DNA of 64,000 nt from Streptomyces marinisediminis (lineage in GTDB: Bacteria; Actinomycetota; Actinomycetes; Streptomycetales; Streptomycetaceae): contig NZ_JAPKFL010000014.1 of the NCBI RefSeq assembly GCF_026262575.1, positions 62,001 to 126,000 on the forward strand, given 5' to 3'. Shown here in pieces: positions 52,145 to 60,561 of the stretch. The position numbers and the translations under genes were made by a program. Positions within the stretch are counted from its first letter, which is position 1, and each line of letters opens with the position of its first letter. The notes under the pieces were generated by a model. The model did not search any database and was not told the DNA's origin. It saw nothing but the letters and a program-made list of their open reading frames with translations.

Positions 52145-54712
52145 GTGCCTGGGACGAATCTGACCCGTGACGAGGCGCAGGAGCGGGCGCGTCTGCTGAC
52201 CGTGGACGCCTACGTCATCGACCTCGACCTTTCCGGCGCGCAGGAGGGCGGCACGTTCCGCTCCGCGACGACGGTGCGCTTCACCGCCCGGGAGGCGGGG
52301 AGCACCTTCGTCGACCTGGTGGCCCCGGCCGTGCAGGAGGTGGTGCTCAACGGCGAGGCGCTGGACGTGGACGAGGTGTTCGCGGACGCGCGGATCGCGC
52401 TGCCCCGCGTGGCGGCCGGCGCCAACGAGCTGAGGGTCGTCGCCACGTGCGCGTACACCAACACCGGCGAGGGCCTGCACCGGTTCGTCGACCCGGTGGA
52501 CCAGCAGGCCTACCTCTACACCCAGTTCGAGGTGCCCGACGCCCGGCGCGTCTTCGCCTGCTTCGAGCAGCCGGACCTGAAGGCGTCCTTCCAGTTCACC
52601 GTGACGGCCCCCGAGGGCTGGACGGTGATCTCCAACTCCCCGACCCCCACCCCGCGGGAGCGGGTGTGGCGCTTCGCGCCGACGCCGCGCATCTCCACCT
52701 ACGTCACCGCGCTGATCGCCGGTCCGTACCACAGCGTGCACAGCACCTGGGAGGGCGACGGGCGGAGCGTGCCGCTCGGCCTGTACTGCCGCCCCTCGCT
52801 GGCCGAGCACCTGGACGCCGAGGCGCTGTTCGCGGTGACCCGGCAGGGCTTCGACTGGTTCCAGGAGCGGTTCGACTACGCCTACCCCTTCGAGAAGTAC
52901 GACCAGCTCTTCGTGCCGGAGTTCAACGCCGGGGCGATGGAGAACGCGGGCGCGGTCACCATCCGCGACCAGTACGTGTTCCGCTCGAAGGTGACGGACG
53001 CCGCGTACGAGGCGCGGGCGGAGACGATCCTGCACGAGCTGGCCCACATGTGGTTCGGCGACCTGGTCACCATGGAGTGGTGGAACGACCTGTGGCTGAA
53101 CGAGTCGTTCGCCACCTACACCTCCGTCGCCTGCCAGGCGGAGGCCCCCGGCAGCCGCTGGCCGCAGGCGTGGACGTCGTTCGCCAACCAGATGAAGACC
53201 TGGGCCTACCGGCAGGACCAGCTCCCCTCCACCCACCCGATCATGGCCGAGATCCGGGACCTGGACGACGTGCTGGTCAACTTCGACGGCATCACCTACG
53301 CCAAGGGCGCCTCGGTGCTCAAGCAGCTCGTCGCCTACGTGGGCCGGGAGGAGTTCTTCCGCGGGGTGCAGGCCTACTTCAAGCGCCACCAGTGGGGCAA
53401 CACGCGGCTGAGCGACCTGCTCGGCGCGCTGGAGGAGACCTCGGGGCGCGACCTGGGCGCGTGGGCGAAGGCGTGGCTGCAGACGGCGGGCATCAACGTG
53501 CTGCGCCCGGAGATCGTCGTCGACGCGGACGGCGTCATCGAGAGCTTCGCCGTGCGCCAGGAGGCGCCCGCGCTGCCCGAGGGGGCGACGGGCGAGCCCA
53601 CGCTGCGGCCGCACCGCATCGCGATCGGCCTGTACGAGCTGGAGGCCGGCAAGCTGGTGCGCAACGAGCGCGTCGAGCTGGACGTGGACGGGGACGTCAC
53701 CGAGGTCCCGGAGCTGGCGGGCCGCGCGCGTCCGGCCGTGATCCTGCTCAACGACGACGACCTGTCGTACGCCAAGGTGCGCCTGGACGCGCAGTCCCTG
53801 GCCACGGTCACCGCGCACCTGGGCGACTTCACCGAGTCGCTGCCGCGCGCGCTGTGCTGGGCCTCGGCGTGGGACATGACCCGCGACGGCGAGCTGGCCA
53901 CCCGCGCCTACCTGGAGCTGGTGCTGGCCGGGATCGGCAAGGAGTCCGACATCGGCGTCGTGCAGTCCCTGCACCGGCAGGTCAAGCTGGCGCTGGAGCT
54001 GTACGCGGCGCCCGAGTGGCGCGAGGAGGGCCTCACCCGCTGGGCGACGGCCGCCGAGGAGCACCTGCACGCCGCCGAGCCGGGCAGCGACCACCAGCTC
54101 GCCTGGGCCCGGGCGCTGGCCGCCGTGGCCCGCACCGACGCCCAGCTCGACCTGCTCGCCGGGCTGCTGGACGGCACGCGCACGGTGCCGGGGCTGGCGG
54201 TGGACACCGAGCTGCGCTGGACCCTGCTGCTGCGGCTGGCCGCCACCGGGCGGGCGGACGAACCGGAGATCGCGGCCGAGCTGGAGCGCGACGCGACGTC
54301 GGCGGGCGAGCAGCACGCCGCGACGGCGCGGGCCGCCCGGCCCACGCCGGAGGCGAAGGCCCAGGCGTGGGCGCGGGTGGTGGAGTCCGACACGCTGCCC
54401 AACGCGTTGCAGGAGGCCGTCATCGCGGGCTTCGTCCAGGCCGACCAGCGCGACCTGCTGGCCCCCTACACCGCGCGCTACTTCGAGGCGCTGACGCGGG
54501 TGTGGGAGTCGCGCAGCCACGAGATGGCGCAGCAGGTCGCGATCGGCCTCTACCCGACGCTCCAGGTCGCCCAGGAGACCCTGGACGCGACCGACGCGTG
54601 GGCGCGGTCCGCCGGCTCCGCCAGCGCGGCGCTGCACCGCCTGGTGTCGGAGTCGCGCGCCGGTGTCGCGCGGGCGCTGGCCGCGCGGGAGGCGGACCGC
54701 CTCGCGCGCTGA
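52145..54712 (+). CDS. pepN: Aminopeptidase N, M1 family (copy 2)
   Basis: Second zinc aminopeptidase, 855 residues, from GTG 52145 with AGGAGA seven bases upstream. GAMEN, HELAH (297-301) and Glu320 (WLNESFATY) are all intact, so both copies should be active. Differences are spread over the whole length, which speaks for an old duplication. As far as I recall S. coelicolor also has two M1 enzymes at this locus. They may differ in specificity. Confidence 0.95.
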   Translation: MPGTNLTRDEAQERARLLTVDAYVIDLDLSGAQEGGTFRSATTVRFTAREAGSTFVDLVAPAVQEVVLNGEALDVDEVFADARIALPRVAAGANELRVVATCAYTNTGEGLHRFVDPVDQQAYLYTQFEVPDARRVFACFEQPDLKASFQFTVTAPEGWTVISNSPTPTPRERVWRFAPTPRISTYVTALIAGPYHSVHSTWEGDGRSVPLGLYCRPSLAEHLDAEALFAVTRQGFDWFQERFDYAYPFEKYDQLFVPEFNAGAMENAGAVTIRDQYVFRSKVTDAAYEARAETILHELAHMWFGDLVTMEWWNDLWLNESFATYTSVACQAEAPGSRWPQAWTSFANQMKTWAYRQDQLPSTHPIMAEIRDLDDVLVNFDGITYAKGASVLKQLVAYVGREEFFRGVQAYFKRHQWGNTRLSDLLGALEETSGRDLGAWAKAWLQTAGINVLRPEIVVDADGVIESFAVRQEAPALPEGATGEPTLRPHRIAIGLYELEAGKLVRNERVELDVDGDVTEVPELAGRARPAVILLNDDDLSYAKVRLDAQSLATVTAHLGDFTESLPRALCWASAWDMTRDGELATRAYLELVLAGIGKESDIGVVQSLHRQVKLALELYAAPEWREEGLTRWATAAEEHLHAAEPGSDHQLAWARALAAVARTDAQLDLLAGLLDGTRTVPGLAVDTELRWTLLLRLAATGRADEPEIAAELERDATSAGEQHAATARAARPTPEAKAQAWARVVESDTLPNALQEAVIAGFVQADQRDLLAPYTARYFEALTRVWESRSHEMAQQVAIGLYPTLQVAQETLDATDAWARSAGSASAALHRLVSESRAGVARALAAREADRLAR

Positions 54713-54753
54713 AGGCCCCGGCGCGCCGGGCCGGTCCGCCGCCTTCCGGGCGG

Positions 54754-54781
54754 GCCGGAGCCGGCGCGCGCCGGCTCCGGC
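54754..54781. repeat. 28-bp perfect palindrome downstream of pepN copy 2
   Basis: GCCGGAGCCGGCGC is followed directly by its exact complement. It stands 41 bases after the pepN stop and about 80 bases before the stronger terminator. It is probably an additional transcript-end hairpin. Confidence 0.6.
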
Positions 54782-54857
54782 GCGCGCCGGGCGCGGCGCG
54801 ACGTCCCGGGCGGGGGCGGGCGGTGCGGTGCGCGCCGGTCCGGCGCCGTGCACGCAC

Positions 54858-54896
54858 CGAGGGCGTCCCCGGCCGGTGCGGCCGGGGACGCCCTCG
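54858..54896. terminator. Perfect 17-bp stem after pepN copy 2
   Basis: Arms 54858-54874 and 54880-54896 are exact complements with a GGTGC loop, between the convergent pepN copy 2 and the small membrane-protein gene. Confidence 0.9.
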
Positions 54897-54920
54897 GGTG
54901 GCGCGGGAGGCGCCGGAAGC

Positions 54921-55151
54921 TCAGCTCCGGTTCTTGTGGGACTTGTCGCCCACCATGACCAGGCCCGCGATCAGCAGGAACAGGACCAGGGGGGCACCGA
55001 CGTACAGACCCAGCGTCTCGGCGACGCTCAGCCCCTGGCCGGGGTCGTCACCATCGTCGCGGGTGAGGGCCGAGGCGGGGGACGACATCAGCAGCATCAG
55101 CGTCGTACCGACGCCGACGACTCCGGCGCGCGCAGCAAAAGTCTTGTCCAC
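54921..55151 (-). CDS. Small secreted or membrane protein, 76 aa
   Basis: It starts at GTG 55151 (VDKTFAARAGVVGVGTTLML). The first 28 residues look like a signal peptide ending ...SSPASALT. A short acidic stretch (RDDGDDPGQG) and one membrane helix (LGLYVGAPLVLFLLIAGLVMV) follow, then a basic end (GDKSHKNRS). This is a type I membrane topology. The gene is small but codon use and layout are convincing. Function is unknown. Confidence 0.78.
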   Translation of the reverse strand: MDKTFAARAGVVGVGTTLMLLMSSPASALTRDDGDDPGQGLSVAETLGLYVGAPLVLFLLIAGLVMVGDKSHKNRS

Positions 55152-55249
55152 GCCCTCAAACGTAGCGAACCGTTCGCCGCTCCGCGCACCCGGGGTCGGT
55201 TCGGGCGCCGCGTGCGGGGGGCGGTGGCCGGGCCCGGGCGGCCCTGCCC

Positions 55250-55300
55250 GGTAGGGTGTCGGCCCGGTCGCGCGCCGCGACCGGGCCGACACCCTACCGT
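55250..55300. terminator. Perfect 24-bp stem overlapping the malQ stop codon
   Basis: Arms 55250-55273 and 55277-55300 are exact complements with a three-base CGC loop. The malQ stop codon (55296-55294) is inside the upstream arm, so the hairpin starts within the coding region. It ends the malQ message and lies upstream of the small membrane gene. Confidence 0.88.
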
Positions 55301-57408
55301 GCGGGTGGCGCTCCCGGCGCGGCGGGGCGGCCCGCGGTGTTCCGGTCGGCGCCCATCGCCGCGCGCAGGTCGGTGAGCAGGGTGTGCAGCCGGGGCGAGG
55401 CCAGCAGCTCCTCCAGCGCGAGCGGCCGCCCGGCGCCGTCGGCGATCGGCAGCCGCCAGTTGGGGTACTCCAGCGAGGTGCCCGGCACGTTCTGCGGGCG
55501 CCGGTCGCCGACGCCGTCCGGCAGCCACACGCCCACCAGCCACGCCGGGGTGGCGGCCAGGAAGCGGTAGACGGCGCGGACGCGGGCGGCCTCGTCGCCG
55601 TGGCCGCCCTCCAGCAGCCCGAGCCGGGCGAAGAGCGCCAGCCACCGGGCACGCTCGGCGGCGTCGGCGGTGCGTGCGGTGCGCAGCGGCCCGCCGAGCA
55701 GCCCGAGTCGGTGGTGCAGCAGCACGTGGTCTCCGCTGAGCCGGGCGGCGGTGCTGGGCAGGTCGTGCGTGGTGGGCGTGGCCAGACAGGCCGCCCGCCA
55801 GCGGGCCGGGGGCAGCGGCTCGCCGCCGCCCGCCCAGTCGCGCTCGAACCACAGCACCGAGGTGCCCAGCACGCCGCGTCCGGCCAGCTCCTCGCGGACG
55901 CCGTCCTCGACCGTGCCGAGGTCCTCGCCGATGACCATCGCTTTGGCGCGGTGCGCCTCCAGGGTGAGGACGGCGAGCATGGCGTCGGCGTCGTAGCGCA
56001 CGTAGGTGCCCTCGGCGGGGGGCCGCCCCTCGGGCACCCACCACTGCCGGAACTGCCCCATGACGTGGTCGACGCGCAGCGCCCCGGCGTGCGCGAGCAG
56101 CCCGCGCAGCAGCTCCCGGTAGGGGCGGTAGCCGGTGGCGGCCAGCGCGTCGGGCCGCCAGGGCGGCAGGCCCCAGCTCTGGCCGGCCGCGTTGAAGGAG
56201 TCGGGCGGCGCGCCGACGGACATCCCGGCGGCCAGGGCGTCCTGCTGGGCCCAGGCGTCGGAGCCGGAGGGGTGCACGCCGACGGCCAGGTCGTGCACGA
56301 GGCCGACGCGCATCCCGGCGGCCTTCGCGGCGTGCTGGGCCTGGGCGAGCTGGGTGTCGGTGAGCCAGGCCAGCCAGCAGTGGAAGTCGACGCGGTCCAG
56401 GTGCTGGGCGCGGGCCCGGGCGGTGCGGGACGAGCGCGGGTCGTCCAGCCCGGCGGGCCAGGAGCGCCAGTCGGGGCCGTGCAGCTCGGCCAGGGCGCAC
56501 CACAGCGCGTGGTCTTCCAGGGCGGTGCCCTGGCGGGCGAGGTAGGCGCAGTAGTCGGCCCGGCGGCCCGGGCTGAGCGGGACGGCGCGCAGCAGTTCCA
56601 GCGCGTCCCGCTTGAGGGCCCACACCGCGTCGCGGTCGATGTGGGCGTCCTTGCGCAGCACGCCGTCGCGCAGGTCCCGGGCGCGGGCGACGAGCCGGTC
56701 CATGCGGGCGCGGTCGGCGCCGTCGAGGTAGGCGTACTCGGGGACGTCCTCGACGCGCAGGTGCACCGGGTCGGCGAAGCGGCGGGAGGAGGGGCGGTAG
56801 GGGGACGGGTCGGTCCCCGCGCCGTCGGCCGCGGGGACGGCGGCGTGCAGCGGGTTGAGCTGGACGAAGCCGGCGTGCGCGGTGCGTCCGGCCCAGGTGG
56901 CCAGGTCGCGCAGGTCGGCGAGGTCGCCCATGCCCCAGGACCGGGCGGAGAGCGTCGAGTAGAGCTGGACCAGGAGGCCGAAGTCCCGGCCCCGGGCCGC
57001 GGGTAACCGCGCGGGCGCGACGATCAGGGTGGCGCGGGCGGTGCGGCCGTCGGGGGCGTGCGCGTGCAGCGTGTGCACGCCGGGCGGCAGGTTCGGGTCG
57101 GCGGCGCGCTCCCGGCCGTCCTCGGTCTCGACCCGCAGGTCGGTGCCGGCCGGAACGGCCCGCGGGCCGGTCGGGAACGTCTTCCGACCGGCCCGCAGCA
57201 CGACGGTGGGCGGCAGCAGGCGTGCGGCGGCCTGCGTGTCGCAATCTTCGAGGGCCTGGCGGACGGCGTCGGGGGTCGACGCGTCCACGCCGAGCGCGGC
57301 GAGGACGGTGACGACCGTCTCCTCGGGCACCTCCACCAGCCGGCCGGGGCCGGGGGCGTAGGAGGTGGCGACACCGTGTGCCGCGGCCAGCCGCGCCAGG
57401 CGGCCCAT
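55294..57408 (-). CDS. malQ: 4-alpha-glucanotransferase (amylomaltase, GH77)
   Basis: MalQ transfers alpha-1,4-glucan chains between maltodextrins in the cytoplasm. The 704-residue product has an actinobacterial N-terminal extension (about 1-130) followed by the GH77 barrel. Catalytic residues are the nucleophile Asp447 (GALRVDHVMGQFR), acid/base Glu495 (VIGEDLGTV) and Asp549 (TTHDLPST). ATG 57408 overlaps the stop of the upstream small gene by one base (TGATG), with CGGAG just before it, so the two are translated together. The C-terminal 20 residues are Pro/Ala-rich. Confidence 0.96.
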   Translation of the reverse strand: MGRLARLAAAHGVATSYAPGPGRLVEVPEETVVTVLAALGVDASTPDAVRQALEDCDTQAAARLLPPTVVLRAGRKTFPTGPRAVPAGTDLRVETEDGRERAADPNLPPGVHTLHAHAPDGRTARATLIVAPARLPAARGRDFGLLVQLYSTLSARSWGMGDLADLRDLATWAGRTAHAGFVQLNPLHAAVPAADGAGTDPSPYRPSSRRFADPVHLRVEDVPEYAYLDGADRARMDRLVARARDLRDGVLRKDAHIDRDAVWALKRDALELLRAVPLSPGRRADYCAYLARQGTALEDHALWCALAELHGPDWRSWPAGLDDPRSSRTARARAQHLDRVDFHCWLAWLTDTQLAQAQHAAKAAGMRVGLVHDLAVGVHPSGSDAWAQQDALAAGMSVGAPPDSFNAAGQSWGLPPWRPDALAATGYRPYRELLRGLLAHAGALRVDHVMGQFRQWWVPEGRPPAEGTYVRYDADAMLAVLTLEAHRAKAMVIGEDLGTVEDGVREELAGRGVLGTSVLWFERDWAGGGEPLPPARWRAACLATPTTHDLPSTAARLSGDHVLLHHRLGLLGGPLRTARTADAAERARWLALFARLGLLEGGHGDEAARVRAVYRFLAATPAWLVGVWLPDGVGDRRPQNVPGTSLEYPNWRLPIADGAGRPLALEELLASPRLHTLLTDLRAAMGADRNTAGRPAAPGAPPAR

Positions 57409-57695
57409 CAGATCTCCGAGTACTCCGCGCCGAAGCCGGCCCCGGTGGGCTCGCTGGTCAGCGGCAGTTCGGCGGCGATGGGAAGTTCGCTCGTCAGGGG
57501 TGCGACGTCGGCGAGCGGTGGCTCACTGGTCAGCGGCGCCTCGAAGCAGCCGCACGAGCAGGAGCCGTCCAGCCCGGAGTCGAGTCCTTCCAGGGTGGCC
57601 AGGATCTGTTTGGAGGGGTCGCCCTCCTCCGCCCGTCCCTGCTGTCTGGGCACAGGGGCGACGGCGGTCTCGAGAAGTTCAGCGGACGCGGCCAC
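57408..57695 (-). CDS. Small Cys-rich protein with PLTSE repeats, coupled to malQ; unknown, RiPP-precursor-like
   Basis: GTG 57695 is chosen because GGAGG lies five bases before it; the product is 95 residues. The first half is a polar, leader-like segment (SKQILATLEGLDSGLDG near residues 28-44) leading to SCSCGCFEAP (45-54), with three cysteines in five positions. The rest holds three copies of PLTSE (54-58, 66-70, 78-82) separated by Ala/Glu/Pro/Leu stretches and ends GAGFGAEYSEI. The overall plan, a leader-like part and a Cys/Thr/Ser-rich repetitive part, resembles a modified-peptide precursor or a metal-binding peptide, but no modifying enzyme gene is adjacent. It overlaps malQ by one base and probably shares its message. 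I do not recognise the family. Confidence 0.72.
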   Translation of the reverse strand: MAASAELLETAVAPVPRQQGRAEEGDPSKQILATLEGLDSGLDGSCSCGCFEAPLTSEPPLADVAPLTSELPIAAELPLTSEPTGAGFGAEYSEI

Positions 57696-57930
57696 GGGGG
57701 CCTCCGTTCGATGGACGACAGACGGATCACCCGGTGCCCTACCCACTGCTGAAGCGGGCATCCACGTGCGCGACCGGAACGTGGCGCAGGTCACATCACG
57801 GGCGGACACCGGTCATTATGCGGTCTCGGGGCGCCACGGGCGTACGCCACGCGGCCGGACGGTCGTACAACACCAGATTTTACGGCAGTCTCCGGCGAGT
57901 GCACCCGGCGGCACCTGGTGCCGTGCGCCG

Positions 57931-57967
57931 GTGTGGCCGCCCGCCGCGCTCCGGCGAGCGGCCACAC
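57931..57967 (-). terminator. Terminator after the MarR gene
   Basis: GTGTGGCCGC (57931-57940) and GCGGCCACAC (57958-57967) pair exactly around a 17-base GC-rich loop, 18 bases beyond the MarR stop in the direction of transcription. It suggests that the small Cys-rich gene and malQ have their own promoter in 57700-57930, where an A/T-richer patch with TAAAAT and CATAAT hexamers is present. Confidence 0.55.
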
Positions 57968-57984
57968 CCCGGCGTCGCCGCTGG

Positions 57985-58506
57985 TCACAGACGGAACCCG
58001 GGGTCACCGCCGACGTTGTGGATCATGCGGCGCAGCAGGCGGATGACGCCCGCGTACTCGGCGTCGTCGATGCCCGCGCGGATCTGGCCGAGCGTGTCGG
58101 GCATCACCCGGTCCCACAGGTGGTCGACGGTGGCCGCGCCCTCCGGCGTCAGGTGCAGCCGCCGCTCGGCGTCCGCCCGGAGCAGGCCCCGAGCCAGCAG
58201 GTCGTCGACCTCCGCGCCGAGCCCGGAGACGTCGACGTAGGGGCGGCCCGCCGCGATGGTCTCGGTCACCTCGGCCGCGGTGGCGCCCCCGGCGGCGCTG
58301 CGGACCCGGTTGACGATCCACCACTGCGGCTGGGAGATCCCGCCCTCGCGGCGCAGGGCGGCCCGGATGTGGCCGACGATCGCCTCGCCGGCGGCGCCCG
58401 TCCAGTAGCCCAGCGGCTGCTGCTGGAGCTCGGCGTCGGTGAACTCCGCCTCGGAGTACGGGGCGGACCCCGGGGCCTTCGGGGTCTTCGGTGCGGTGAA
58501 CGGCAT
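57985..58506 (-). CDS. MarR family transcriptional regulator
   Basis: A 173-residue winged-helix regulator. LGYWTGAAGEAIVGHIRAAL is the first dimerisation helix, the recognition region is around GGATAAEVTETIAAGRPYVD, and the wing region is LLRADAERRLHLTPEG. Residues 1-30 are a polar leader. ATG 58506 has GGGAGGGGAG upstream. It follows the TauE/SafE permease gene on the same strand, separated by a promoter-like region, and is likely to control itself and perhaps the permease. The ligand is unknown. Confidence 0.88.
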   Translation of the reverse strand: MPFTAPKTPKAPGSAPYSEAEFTDAELQQQPLGYWTGAAGEAIVGHIRAALRREGGISQPQWWIVNRVRSAAGGATAAEVTETIAAGRPYVDVSGLGAEVDDLLARGLLRADAERRLHLTPEGAATVDHLWDRVMPDTLGQIRAGIDDAEYAGVIRLLRRMIHNVGGDPGFRL

Positions 58507-58564
58507 GGCTCGGCTCCCCTCCCGACCGCGCGGTGCGCGCGGCCCGTGTGTGTCGGACGGGACG

Positions 58565-58595
58565 AACGTAAAAGTTGAAGCTAGATTGAAGTCAA
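58565..58595 (-). promoter_or_regulatory. MarR-gene promoter with CTTCAA direct repeats in the spacer
   Basis: On the minus strand TTGACT (58595-58590), 19 bases and TACGTT (58570-58565) form a promoter about 60 bases before the MarR start. The spacer contains CTTCAA twice, 11 bases apart (one helical turn), a plausible autoregulatory site. The -35 overlaps the stop codon of the permease gene. Confidence 0.5.
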
Positions 58596-59341
58596 CCGAG
58601 GAGTCCGGGCAGCAGGAGCCACAGCCCCTTGCCGAGCGTGACGAGCCCGCCGCCGAGCGCGAGGGTGAAGATCACCTGGCGGGTGCGGCGCTCGGGCGTG
58701 CGGGCGGCGACGCGGTGGCCCACCAGCAGCCCGGCGCCCAGCGCCGCGCCCCACAGCAGCCAGGTCGGCCGGCTCAGCCCCGGCAGGCCCTTGGCGGCGA
58801 TCGAGAAGACGTTGACCAGCAGCCCGTAGAACTGCGCGTTGGGCACGAACTCCCGCGCCGACCAGCCCGCGTTGGCGGCGTAGAGCGAGACGGCCGGGCC
58901 GCCCAGCCCGGCGGAGGAGTTCATGAACCCGCTGGCGGCACCCGCCGCGAGCGCTCCGCCCGTGCCGCGCAACGCGGGCATCCGCACCCCGCTCAGCAGC
59001 AGGAGCACCAGGGCGCTCAGCAGCGCGCCCAGGCCCGTCAGCAGCACCGGCTCGGGCAGGGACCGGGCCACGGCCGCGCCGAGCGGCACCGTCAGCGCCG
59101 CGGCGGCGACGAGCGGCACCATCGCCCGCAGCCGCACCCCGCGCCACGTGACGAGCAGGCCGAGCCCGCTGATCGCCACGCCCGCGCAGTTGGCCAGCAC
59201 GACCCCGTCCACGGGGCCGACCAGCAACACCAGGAAGGGGGCCGCCACCAGTCCGAAGCCGATGCCCGCCATCCGCTGCACGGCCGCGCCGAAGAGCACG
59301 ATGCCGCCGAGGAGGGGAAGGAAAGCCCAGCTACTCGCCAC
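58592..59341 (-). CDS. TauE/SafE family permease (sulfite/sulfonate exporter type)
   Basis: A 249-residue membrane protein with about eight helices. The family pattern is seen in MAGIGFGLVAAPFLVLLVGP and its internal repeat GFMNSSAGLGGPAVSLYAAN. Members move sulfite, sulfonates or organic acids across the membrane; the substrate here is open. GTG 59341 is the start. No sulfur genes are adjacent, but a MarR regulator follows directly. Confidence 0.85.
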   Translation of the reverse strand: MASSWAFLPLLGGIVLFGAAVQRMAGIGFGLVAAPFLVLLVGPVDGVVLANCAGVAISGLGLLVTWRGVRLRAMVPLVAAAALTVPLGAAVARSLPEPVLLTGLGALLSALVLLLLSGVRMPALRGTGGALAAGAASGFMNSSAGLGGPAVSLYAANAGWSAREFVPNAQFYGLLVNVFSIAAKGLPGLSRPTWLLWGAALGAGLLVGHRVAARTPERRTRQVIFTLALGGGLVTLGKGLWLLLPGLLG

Positions 59342-59502
59342 GCCAGGAGGCTATGCCGCGCGCGGCACGCGGCGGCCCGGGGGGGGTGGTGCCGGGTCGC
59401 GCGCTCCACGGTGCCCCGGTCCGGGAGCGTCCCGGCCGGGGGCGGGTGGGGCCGCGCCGTCGTCGGCCGTCGCCCGGCGCCGCCCAGCGGCGTCCGCCGC
59501 CC

Positions 59503-59530
59503 CGTCGTGCGGCCGTCGTGCGGCCGTCGT
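59503..59530. repeat. 11-bp tandem repeat (2.5 copies) at the kinase stop
   Basis: CGTCGTGCGGC is repeated at 59503-59513 and 59514-59524 with a half copy after it, immediately downstream of the kinase stop codon. It is a simple slippage-type repeat. Confidence 0.55.
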
Positions 59531-60561
59531 CAGGCGCGCAGGGCGCGGCGCGCGGCGGCGTGGGCGGCCGGCGGTGCGGCCACCGCGTCGAGGGCCAGGA
59601 GGGCCGCGCCGAGCACCGGTGGCGCGGTGAGCACCACCACCTCGGCGCGGGGGGCTTCGGCGGCCAGCCGCGCCACCACGCGCTCGTGCAGCCGCGGATG
59701 CCGGGCCGCGACGACGCTGCCGCCGAGGAACACCGGCGTCGGCTCCGCCAGCAGCGACAGGCGCGTGAGGCTGACGCGGGCCAGGGCCACGATCTCGTCC
59801 GCCTGCCGGTCCACCAGCGCCCCGGCCACCGCGTCCCCGGCCGCGGCCAGGGCGAACACCGTGGGGGCCAGCTCCAGCCGCCGCTCGGCCGGGACGTCGC
59901 CGAAGTGCAGCGCCTCGATCAGCTCCGCCATCGCGGCCAGGCCGAAATGGGCGGGGAGCGCGTCGGCGAGCGCGGTGGGCGCGCCCCGGCCGTCGGCCGC
60001 CCGCGCCGCGTGCCACAGCGCCTCCTCGGCCAGCCCCGCGCCGCCGCCCCAGTCGCCGGAGGCCCGGCCCAGCGCGGCGAAGCGGTGCGTGCGCCCGTCG
60101 GCGGCCCGGCCGACGCAGTTGACGCCCGCGCCGCACACCACGGCGACCCCGTGCCGCACCGAGCCGTCGTCGGGCAGTCCGGCGCGCAGCACGGCGAACG
60201 TGTCGTTGACGACCTCGGTGCTCCGTGCCCAGCCCGCCGCCGCCACGGCGGCCGCCAGCTCGCGCTCCTCGCGCGGCAGGTCCGCGTTGGCCAGGCAGGC
60301 GGTGACGTGGCGCACGGGGCCGGGACCGGGGCGGGCCCCGGGGCCGGGACCGGCGCCGCCGTCGGTCAGGGCGGCCCGGACGGGCGCGGCCAGCCCCGCC
60401 ACCGCCCGTTCGGCCCCGTCCGCGGTGCCCACGGCCGGGCGGAAGCCGCCGCCCCGGGAGCGTCCTCGCAGCGTGCCGTCCAGACCGACGGCCACGACCT
60501 CGGTCTTGCTGTTCCCCGCGTCCAGCGCCAGTACGACCGGGCCGGGGCCGCTCAGGCCCAC
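59530..60561 (-). CDS. BadF/BadG-type ATPase, N-acetylglucosamine kinase-like
   Basis: A 343-residue sugar kinase of the ASKHA fold. Landmarks are the phosphate-1 loop VLALDAGNSKTEVVAVG, TEVVNDTFAVLRAGL, VVCGAGVNCVGRA, LGRASGDWGGGAGLAEEALW and VFLGGSVVAARHPRLHE, the pattern of bacterial GlcNAc kinases. It starts at GTG 60561 inside the last codons of the GH4 gene, so translation is coupled. Together with the GH4 enzyme and the dre operator upstream, it most likely phosphorylates amino sugars (GlcNAc or GlcN) from chitin or chitosan breakdown. A similar pair, csnH-csnK, is known in S. coelicolor from memory. Confidence 0.9.
   Translation of the reverse strand: MGLSGPGPVVLALDAGNSKTEVVAVGLDGTLRGRSRGGGFRPAVGTADGAERAVAGLAAPVRAALTDGGAGPGPGARPGPGPVRHVTACLANADLPREERELAAAVAAAGWARSTEVVNDTFAVLRAGLPDDGSVRHGVAVVCGAGVNCVGRAADGRTHRFAALGRASGDWGGGAGLAEEALWHAARAADGRGAPTALADALPAHFGLAAMAELIEALHFGDVPAERRLELAPTVFALAAAGDAVAGALVDRQADEIVALARVSLTRLSLLAEPTPVFLGGSVVAARHPRLHERVVARLAAEAPRAEVVVLTAPPVLGAALLALDAVAAPPAAHAAARRALRA

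Noticed and set aside
57408..57695. Calling the small Cys-rich gene a graspetide or lanthipeptide precursor
   Set aside because: No ATP-grasp, LanM/LanKC, radical SAM or transporter gene lies next to it; the class is therefore left open.
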